Shown: piece by piece, positions 57,708-64,000 of the stretch
How positions within the stretch are numbered: the stretch's first letter is position 1
How the letters are laid out: each line of letters begins with the position of its first letter
Assembly: GCA_023409975.1 (NCBI GenBank)
Contig: JAEYQO010000070.1
Span: forward strand, 24,639 to 88,638
DNA length: 64,000 nucleotides
Reading direction: 5' to 3'
DNA from: Bacteroidota bacterium
GTDB lineage: Bacteria > Bacteroidota > Bacteroidia > Chitinophagales > Chitinophagaceae
The notes under the pieces: generated by a model
The model's input: the letters and a program-made list of their open reading frames with translations, nothing else
Databases searched by the model: none
What the model was told of the DNA's origin: nothing
Translations under genes and position numbers: made by a program

Positions 57708-60700
57708 ATGAGTTGGAAAGGTAAAAAGATCACCGCGGCCCTGGTGCTCGCTTCCCTCTTTTGTACAGGGCAAGACCTGATCGCACAGGAACACCTCATA
57801 AACAAAACCGATCAGAAATTACTGATTCTTGCAGACGAACAATTCCGTCAGGGACATTATCGGCTGGCGCTCCAAACCGCCAGGGATTACCTGCATCATA
57901 AGGACGGGAACAGCCTGTTCGAAACGGAGGACGACCGCGAGCAGGCCCGCTTTATTCAGATTCTCAGCAAGCTGAAACTGAACAGTCCCGGTGCTGAGGA
58001 TACAGCCGTGCAGTTTATCGAACATACCGCCAACCCTGCTCTGAAGCAACGGGCATCCTTCGCACTGGCCCAGTACTTTTTTCGTACAGACCAGCTCGCA
58101 GCAGCCATTCCTTATTACGAAAATGCCAGCATCAGCAATCTCGGGAATGAGGAAATAGCGGACTCGCGTTTTGAACTGGCCTACGCCTACTTTAACAGCA
58201 GACAGTTCGATAAAGCCGCTCCCTTATTCGCTTCCATCAAAGAGGTGCAGGGCAAATACTACGCTGCGGGTAATTACTACTTTGGACTTCTGGCGTATAA
58301 TGAAGGCCGTTACCAGGAAGCTCTCACTAGTTTCAACCGGATCGCCAATGAACCGGAGTATAAGAACATCGTTCCCTACTATGTTGCGGAAATTTATTAC
58401 TTCATGGGCGATCGTCCCCGGGCTCTGGAAGAAGCCACCGCTTTAATACGTCGTCCGGAAAAACTCTACTACGATCTGGAACTGCATCTACTGGCTGCTC
58501 AGGTACTCTTTGAAGAGCGACGCTATGGTGAAGCTCTTCCGTTTTTTGAACATTATTATCAGAATACCGCTCAGATCCGTAAGGAGGAACTGTATGAAAT
58601 GGCCTACAGCTATTACCGGGTCAACGAGTGGAAGAATGCCATTGAAAAGTTTAAGCTGCTAAGCAGCTCTCAGGATTCTCTGGGACAGACAGCCATGTAT
58701 CTGCTCGGCGACTGCTACCTCAAGATTGGTGACAAAAAGAGCGCACGTAACGCCTTTGGACTGTGCTCCGAATTACCATTCAATCAGGAACAGCAGGAAG
58801 CTTCGCTGCTGCTATACGGGAAAATATCCTACGATATCGGTTTCCATGATGCCGCTATTCAAAGCTTCAAAACGCTGCTGGCGGTCTTCCCTTCCTCAGA
58901 ACATGCAGACGAGGCTAAAACGCTCCTGGCGGATCTCTACCTTCGTACGCGCGATTATCGTTCCGCCTGGAACCTCATCCGCGATGTTTCCCAGAATACC
59001 TCAGGCTACTGGTCCGTACGACAGAAAACCACTTACAGCTATGCGATCGAACAAATGAGGAGCGGCAATCTGCCATTCGCGGATAGCCTCTTGAGCATTT
59101 CTCTCAGTCGTCCTGTAGATAATAACTATAAAGCTGCTGCACAATACTGGAAGGCTGATATCGCGCTGCGCCAGGATAAGCCGGAACAGGCTTTACCCCT
59201 CCTGAAAGATTTTGTTGCCAATGCAGGCAGTCAGGTTCTCAGAATTGCACCACAGGCCACCATGGCAAATGCCTACCTCAATTTGGGCTATGCCGCTATG
59301 GAAACGGGAGCGTATGCCGACGCCCAGTCCTGGTTCAGTACTGCCCGCCAGGCTGCTCCGGAAACAACTCCAATCGCAGCCAATGCAACGGTACGCGAAG
59401 CAGATGCAGCTTTCATGCAGAAGAAGTACCGCGAAGCGCTGGTTCTGTATGATCGAATCATAGCCGCCAATACTTCAGAATCGGATCACGCCCGCCTGCA
59501 GAAGTCTATTCTTCTGGGTGTCCAGGGTAAGACTTCTGAAAAAATCGCGCTCCTCCGCCAACTGGTACAGAACACCAGCTCGCCGGTCGTCCATCAGGCT
59601 CGTTTCGAGCTCGCCAATACGTATGTCGAGGAAGAGAAATACCAGGACGCCATCACCACACTCAAGCCTCTGGCGGAGTCACCAGATGCCCGGCTATTCA
59701 CGGTCCCTGCGCTACTGCGCATCGGCTTTGCCTACCAGGGTCTCGGCAACTCAAACCGCGCCATCGAAACGTATAGAAAGGTCGTAACGGATTATCCGGG
59801 CGCGGAAGAACGCAGTATTGCTCTGGAAGCGCTGAAGAATCTCTATATAGAGGTGAATCAACCACAGGCTTATGTCAAACTTCTTCAGGAACAGGATTTG
59901 CCGGCGCCAGGTACCGAAGCACTGGATTCCACCTATTACGCAGCGGCTGAAGCACAGATCGCCGCTGGCAGATGGGATAAAGCCAGAACGGCATTGAACG
60001 ATTATATCGATCGGTATCCGAATGGCGCCTTCAGTACGAGGGCACATTACTATCTGGGTGAGGCGCTGTACCAGCTTAAAGATCAGCAGGCAGCACTCTC
60101 AGCATATGATAAAGTCCTGGCCCTGCCCTGGAATGAGTTCTCTGAAACTGCTGCAAGGAGAGCCGCAGAGATGGCCTTCAAAGCTTCCGATTTCTCCAGA
60201 GCCATTGCTTATTATCAGTCCCTCAGGGTTCATGCCATGTCCGGCGAAAACCTGCAGCTGGCCTACAGTGGTTTGATGCGTTCCTCCTTCAGACTATCGC
60301 AGTTTGAAGCGGCAGCCGCTTACGCAGATACGATCATGAGCCTGCCCGAAGTCGATCCGGGCATCAGACAGGAAGTGCAGCTCATGAAAGCAAAAGCTCT
60401 TTACGAACAGGGAAAGAACGCTGAGGCACTGTCTGAGTTTGAATCGCTTAAAACCAGCCGGAACGAACTGGTAGCTGCAGAATCAGGATACCTCATCGCG
60501 GAGATACTGCTGAAGCAGAACAGGCTGAAGGAAGCCGAAAAGGCTGCAGCAGATAATATCCGTATTGCCGCTGGTAACGAATATTGGGCCGTCAAGTCGT
60601 ATCTGCTCATAGCCGATATCCTCGTACGCCAGAAGGATTTATTCAATGCCAGGGCTACGCTGCAAAGTCTCGTCAGGAATACTAAGGATCCTTCCCTGAA

Positions 60701-60770
60701 AAAGGAGGCCGCCTCCAGATTGGAGGAAGTAAAGAAATTGGAGCAACAGCAAACCAAGCTCCGTGACTAA
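57708..60770 (+). CDS. Large periplasmic TPR protein
   Basis: A 1020-residue exported protein (signal peptide ending LIAQE) built almost entirely of tetratricopeptide helices, with many Y-A-Y, G-Y-A-L and P repeat marks (AQYFFRTDQLAAAIPYYENA, ALAYAYFNSRQFDKAAP-like, AHYYLGEALYQLKDQQAALSAYDKVL). No catalytic domain. Such scaffolds join proteins in the periplasm or at the outer membrane. It lies between the receptor and the barrel gene, with the barrel starting two bases after its stop. ATG 57708 is used; the TTG before it adds one residue. Confidence 0.85.
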   Translation: MSWKGKKITAALVLASLFCTGQDLIAQEHLINKTDQKLLILADEQFRQGHYRLALQTARDYLHHKDGNSLFETEDDREQARFIQILSKLKLNSPGAEDTAVQFIEHTANPALKQRASFALAQYFFRTDQLAAAIPYYENASISNLGNEEIADSRFELAYAYFNSRQFDKAAPLFASIKEVQGKYYAAGNYYFGLLAYNEGRYQEALTSFNRIANEPEYKNIVPYYVAEIYYFMGDRPRALEEATALIRRPEKLYYDLELHLLAAQVLFEERRYGEALPFFEHYYQNTAQIRKEELYEMAYSYYRVNEWKNAIEKFKLLSSSQDSLGQTAMYLLGDCYLKIGDKKSARNAFGLCSELPFNQEQQEASLLLYGKISYDIGFHDAAIQSFKTLLAVFPSSEHADEAKTLLADLYLRTRDYRSAWNLIRDVSQNTSGYWSVRQKTTYSYAIEQMRSGNLPFADSLLSISLSRPVDNNYKAAAQYWKADIALRQDKPEQALPLLKDFVANAGSQVLRIAPQATMANAYLNLGYAAMETGAYADAQSWFSTARQAAPETTPIAANATVREADAAFMQKKYREALVLYDRIIAANTSESDHARLQKSILLGVQGKTSEKIALLRQLVQNTSSPVVHQARFELANTYVEEEKYQDAITTLKPLAESPDARLFTVPALLRIGFAYQGLGNSNRAIETYRKVVTDYPGAEERSIALEALKNLYIEVNQPQAYVKLLQEQDLPAPGTEALDSTYYAAAEAQIAAGRWDKARTALNDYIDRYPNGAFSTRAHYYLGEALYQLKDQQAALSAYDKVLALPWNEFSETAARRAAEMAFKASDFSRAIAYYQSLRVHAMSGENLQLAYSGLMRSSFRLSQFEAAAAYADTIMSLPEVDPGIRQEVQLMKAKALYEQGKNAEALSEFESLKTSRNELVAAESGYLIAEILLKQNRLKEAEKAAADNIRIAAGNEYWAVKSYLLIADILVRQKDLFNARATLQSLVRNTKDPSLKKEAASRLEEVKKLEQQQTKLRD

Positions 60771-60772
60771 AT

Positions 60773-62434
60773 ATGGATATGATGAGGAGTAAAGCTATTC
60801 TTACCGTATTAGCTGCAGGAGTCACGTTTTCTGCCCAAAGCCAGCAGCGTCAGGCAGATACATCTCTGGGGGCCACTACTATCGAGGTGATACAATCCTA
60901 TAAGCCGGAAGTACGGCAGGTTCCCCGTCCGGAGGTTTCTCCGGATCTCCCACCGCGGGATACCTCCAGTCCTGAGGTGCATTACCAGGTTCCCCAGCAA
61001 ACGCTGTATTTTACATACTCCGCCAGACCCATTCGTCCCCTCGCTCTCGGCCGGGATAGTATCAATCTGCCATTCAGTAATTATGTGAAGCTCGGAGGGG
61101 GGAATCTCTCCACCCTTTATCTGGATGCCGGTCTTGTGCTGGCTAAAGGCAAAGATTTCGAAACCACGTTGCATCTGCACCACCTGAGTCAATCAGGGGA
61201 ATTGCCCCACCAGGCCATGTCAAGATCAGGGTTCGAAGCTGAAGGGAGTACCACGCGTTTCGATCATATCTGGAAGCTCCGTCTCGACGGTCTGCACAAT
61301 AGGGTCCACTACTATGGCTACGACCGAACCTTCTTTGAGTATGAACGTGAAGACTTATTGCAGACTTTCACCGGCGCCGATATCAACCTTAGTGTTCGTC
61401 CTGCTGACTCCGGCATGTACAACCTGAACTACGCACCGCAGATTGGTCTCTACATCTACAATGATCGATGGGATGCTTCTGAAACCGGTGTACAGCTACA
61501 GGTGCCCGTTTCTTATCACTTAAGTGAAGAGCTCAGGGCAGATCTCGGAGTGTCCGCCTCCCTGGTAAAGCTGACCCGCTCAGGCAATAGCATTGATAAT
61601 AATCAGTTTCAGATACGTCCTGCCATCGCGTTCGACCGGGGCAATTTCTCCCTTCATGCTGGTTTATACCCGAGTTTCGGCTCCGGTGGTTACAATTACC
61701 TCCTGCCTGATCTGCGTCTGCGTTACCAGATCCCGCAGTCTCAGGCTGCGGTTACAGTCGGATGGCAGGGACACCTGCAGCAGAATACCTACAAGCACCT
61801 CTCTGCTATCAATCCATTTATCAATCCCGCATTCGAAGCAGGTTTTCAGACAAGGGTCACCGAGGCTTACGCCTTGCTGGAGTCCAATATCGGCGAACAC
61901 CTGAAGCTGTCTGGTAAGATTTCCCTGCTGGAATGGGACCAGATGCCCATATTCCTCAACGATACCGGCGATTTTAAATCGTTCCGGGTCGTCTATCCGG
62001 AAGATGTCAAAGCGGTAGGACTGGAAGGAACGGTCCGGTACGACATCGGCAAGTTGCTTAGTGTTGGCGCCAGTGTGATCTATCGTCACTTCTGGGAGCC
62101 GGATAATGTGCCGGTCTTTCATGTGCCAGGCATCCGTGCGAGGTTAGATGTAGCCTATACACCGCTTAAGGACCTTACGGTTACGGGTTACGCCACTATT
62201 CTGGACAAAATACATGCTATTTCTCGGGCTACTACTTCCCCAAATCCTTTCGCGGGAGAAACCATCCGTCTCAATGGTGTATTCGATCTCGGGTTTGGGG
62301 CAGAGTATCAGTTCATCCCCCGTCTCTCCGGTTTCCTCAATGTCAATAACCTGCTGAATAATGATTATCAGCGCTGGTACCGCTACCCCGCGTATGGTTT
62401 CAATATCTTCGGAGGGGTACGGTTCAAATTTTAG
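60773..62434 (+). CDS. Outer-membrane beta-barrel of the TPR-linked Bacteroidota family
   Basis: A 553-residue protein with signal peptide (ending TFSAQ) and a short N-terminal segment TTIEVIQSYKPEVRQVPRPE like the xxxxYKPxxxDA region seen in this family, then a barrel with repeated amphipathic strands and end segment GFNIFGGVRFKF. There is no complete plug domain. From memory, related proteins sit beside TPR genes in other Bacteroidota, with no established function. It starts two bases after the TPR gene stop. Confidence 0.8.
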   Translation: MDMMRSKAILTVLAAGVTFSAQSQQRQADTSLGATTIEVIQSYKPEVRQVPRPEVSPDLPPRDTSSPEVHYQVPQQTLYFTYSARPIRPLALGRDSINLPFSNYVKLGGGNLSTLYLDAGLVLAKGKDFETTLHLHHLSQSGELPHQAMSRSGFEAEGSTTRFDHIWKLRLDGLHNRVHYYGYDRTFFEYEREDLLQTFTGADINLSVRPADSGMYNLNYAPQIGLYIYNDRWDASETGVQLQVPVSYHLSEELRADLGVSASLVKLTRSGNSIDNNQFQIRPAIAFDRGNFSLHAGLYPSFGSGGYNYLLPDLRLRYQIPQSQAAVTVGWQGHLQQNTYKHLSAINPFINPAFEAGFQTRVTEAYALLESNIGEHLKLSGKISLLEWDQMPIFLNDTGDFKSFRVVYPEDVKAVGLEGTVRYDIGKLLSVGASVIYRHFWEPDNVPVFHVPGIRARLDVAYTPLKDLTVTGYATILDKIHAISRATTSPNPFAGETIRLNGVFDLGFGAEYQFIPRLSGFLNVNNLLNNDYQRWYRYPAYGFNIFGGVRFKF

Positions 62435-62505
62435 AAAACCCCAAACTGGTGCTGTAATTCCTGCGATATACTTAACTTACAGCCGCAAATCTTTAGCTGC
62501 CTGCA

Positions 62506-63444
62506 ATGGACGTAGCCAAATACATAGGACTTTTTCTACTCAAGAATAATTTTGTTTACATACATGGACTGGGAAATCTTCAATTGAAGAAGCGTCCCGC
62601 CGCCTACGAGGGTAATGAACTGGTAGCTTCTTCCTACGAGGTGGTACTCACACCTTCCGGTTCCATTGATGATAATCTGGCCAACTTTATCGCCAATAAT
62701 GAACAAATAAGCATCAGCAAGGCTTCGAATGCGCTGAGGGATTTCAGCGTGCAGGCACGCGAGGAACTGCAGGAAGGTAAAGATGTCGTCATCCCTGCCA
62801 TCGGCCGCTTTGTTCAGCAACAGGGCAAGATCGATTTCATCACCGATCAGGCCTTTCAGTTCACTCCGCCAGGCATCCCCACAGTAAAGATCGCTCCGCA
62901 GAAACCTGTTGAACCTTTCAGCTCATCTTATCAACAACCACAGCAGCGTACCGCTGCTGCCCAGGAATATGGCGCCCCGGATCCTGACCCCAAAAGCGGC
63001 TCAGTCAACTGGCTCAGGGTTGCAGCTGTAGCTTTGGGTTTCATCGTTATGGCGGTCGTGATCTATTTCCTCGTTCAATACATGAGTGATTCCAATAGTA
63101 CCCGCGATGAGCCTTTACTACCAACTCAGATGGAAATGGAAGCTCCGGCAACGGTTGAATCAGTCGAGCCCGCACCCACTGCTCCCGCTGTGGTAGCTGA
63201 TGATAACCAGAGCCTCTCCTTTAAAGTCCTTATTGGTCGCCCATATCCCAATCTGGAGCGGGCTATCTGGAGGGTGAATCAACTCAGGAGCTTCGGTCAT
63301 AAAGTCGAGCTGGATGCTGCTGCAGATTCCTCCAGCTTCGCCGTCGTACTTCCTGTCAGCAGCATCCCCGCCGCAGATACCGCGCACCTCCTCGACTCCC
63401 TCAGAAGGTTCCTGGGTGGCGCTACGATCTACGATCAGCAGTAG
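62506..63444 (+). CDS. HU-CCDC81 and SPOR domain protein
   Basis: A 312-residue inner-membrane protein: two HU-like CCDC81 modules in the cytoplasm (residues 1-62 and 63-125; DVAKYIGLFLLKNNFVYIHGLG, GRFVQQQGKIDF), a disordered linker, one helix (169-192) and a periplasmic SPOR domain (about 230-308; FKVLIGRPYPNLERAIWRVNQL) that should bind denuded peptidoglycan. A cell-division or chromosome/cell-wall link is inferred. It follows the barrel gene by 71 bases. Confidence 0.88.
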   Translation: MDVAKYIGLFLLKNNFVYIHGLGNLQLKKRPAAYEGNELVASSYEVVLTPSGSIDDNLANFIANNEQISISKASNALRDFSVQAREELQEGKDVVIPAIGRFVQQQGKIDFITDQAFQFTPPGIPTVKIAPQKPVEPFSSSYQQPQQRTAAAQEYGAPDPDPKSGSVNWLRVAAVALGFIVMAVVIYFLVQYMSDSNSTRDEPLLPTQMEMEAPATVESVEPAPTAPAVVADDNQSLSFKVLIGRPYPNLERAIWRVNQLRSFGHKVELDAAADSSSFAVVLPVSSIPAADTAHLLDSLRRFLGGATIYDQQ

Positions 63445-63520
63445 ATTTCAGATGACAGAATTGAGATGTCAGATGACAGATGTCAGATGTCAGATGACAG
63501 ATTTCAGATGACAGGTGTCA
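63444..63520. repeat. 7-bp tandem array GATGWCA, 11 units
   Basis: Eleven heptamers in register from the last base of the SPOR-gene stop codon: GATTTCA, GATGACA, GAATTGA, GATGTCA, GATGACA, GATGTCA, GATGTCA, GATGACA, GATTTCA, GATGACA, GGTGTCA. Confidence 0.9.
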
Positions 63521-63582
63521 TTGTGGAACGAGCCAATGGCTAATGGTTGACGACCAGGCTGGTAATCGCTCCGGCTCATATT

Positions 63583-63624
63583 GGTTGTGAGTTGTGGGTT
63601 GTGGGTTGGGGGCTTTGGCTTTGG
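63583..63624. repeat. 7-bp tandem array GGTTGTG, six units
   Basis: GGTTGTG, AGTTGTG, GGTTGTG, GGTTGGG, GGCTTTG, GCTTTGG, in register. Confidence 0.75.
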
Positions 63625-63685
63625 CCACACCTGTAAAATTTCAACAGCTTCGTGTAATTCGCGTCCAGTAGTAAACTGTAGTTTC

Positions 63686-63709
63686 AGTGACGTTGCATGC
63701 AACGTCACT
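63686..63709. repeat. Perfect 24-bp palindrome
   Basis: Arms agtgacgttgca and tgcaacgtcact with no loop. An overlapping shorter pairing (actgtagt/actacagt) extends around it. It could be a protein-binding site or a cruciform. Confidence 0.8.
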
Positions 63710-63785
63710 ACAGTGCCTGCACGGAATGGGCAGCAAGATTAGGCCGCCTGTTGGGTCTGGCTTTGGCTTTTGCCATTGCTTGGGG

Positions 63786-63902
63786 TTTATTCAAGAACCA
63801 TGGAACTGCCGGTTATTACTCTAACCACTAACCACTCACGACTAAGCTTGGCCTTTATTCACGAACCATGGAACTGTCGGTTATTACTCTAACGACTAAC
63901 GA
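63786..63902. repeat. Direct repeat of 49 bp, two copies, with heptamer ends
   Basis: Copies at 63786-63834 and 63854-63902 (period 68) differ at four positions. Each ends in heptamers: CTAACCA, CTAACCA in the first, CTAACGA, CTAACGA in the second, like the CGACTAA array before purD. Confidence 0.85.
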
Positions 63903-64000
63903 CTGCTATGTAGAAAGCAAAGTGGAAGTATATGTGGTCATTCCTGGTCACATAAAGTTATCTATTTTTTAATTCAGCTCTAAAATATAATCTCCGACTG

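Larger units (their letters stand above)
63445..64000. other. 556-bp gene-free, repeat-rich region to the window end
   Basis: No credible gene or RNA gene. It contains, in order, the GATGWCA array, a GGTTGTG array, a 24-bp perfect palindrome and two direct copies of a 49-bp sequence. No terminator of the normal type follows the SPOR gene. Confidence 0.7.

Noticed and set aside
63444..63624. CRISPR array
   Set aside because: Units of 7 bp touch each other with no spacers, and no cas gene is present.
1..64000. Mobile elements, prophage or recent transfer
   Set aside because: No transposase, integrase, phage gene or long terminal inverted repeat is visible, and base composition looks even by eye.

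Overview
The window looks like a chromosomal segment of a Bacteroidota bacterium, most likely in or near the Chitinophagaceae. The family-level placement is inference. Five proteins end in type IX secretion (T9SS) sorting tails. Several promoters fit the Bacteroidota pattern TTTG - about 20 bp - TAnnTTTG, and start codons mostly lack Shine-Dalgarno sequences. The gene set (TonB-linked outer-membrane proteins, HU-CCDC81/SPOR protein, CcmE/CcmF, UbiA-type prenyltransferase, FKBP-free ribosomal cluster) fits the same group. Base composition is even and I see no insertion sequence, prophage, integrase, tRNA, rRNA or CRISPR array, so this is mostly core chromosome with some accessory surface genes.

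Layout. 1-13 kb: an S9 peptidase cut by the window edge, a haem-binding protein, a multi-PAS histidine kinase, a secreted NHL-repeat protein, purD, a PAS kinase overlapping a receiver protein, a second receiver protein and a glutaminyl cyclase. 13-26.7 kb: T9SS surface proteins (PKD/regulatory-domain protein, intradiol dioxygenase), a cupin, an M16 peptidase, a universal stress protein, an OmpR/HAMP two-component pair, two transglutaminase-fold proteins (one without its cysteine) and a run of very small stress-type proteins (CsbD, lipoprotein, hydrophilic peptides). 26.8-42 kb: aconitase, PspC, ureohydrolase, ccmE-ccmF, a DUF5060 glycosidase with an SDR enzyme, a DUF1573-UbiA-dapB operon, aldose epimerase, and a SWIM-finger protein. 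42-48 kb: DNA polymerase III delta prime, rplK-rplA-rplJ-rplL closed by a terminator, a T9SS protein, LysE and tsaE. 48.5-64 kb: secreted metalloprotease, uvrA, nnr, then a tight operon of TonB-type receptor, 1021-residue TPR protein and 553-residue beta-barrel, followed by an HU/SPOR protein and a 556-bp gene-free, repeat-rich end.

Points worth following. (1) The receptor-TPR-barrel-(HU/SPOR) locus at 55.3-63.4 kb is the best candidate for an undescribed cell-envelope system. (2) Intergenic DNA repeatedly carries short tandem arrays with a fixed period but different sequence: 7 bp at five places and 11 bp at two places; one 7-bp array runs directly into a probable purD promoter. (3) Several genes have a TAnnTT(T/C)G element ending 4-8 bases before the start codon, which predicts leaderless or nearly leaderless mRNAs. 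(4) The rplKAJL cluster is separated from rpoBC and from secE-nusG, its usual neighbours. Gene functions are assigned from motifs read by eye; no database search was possible.
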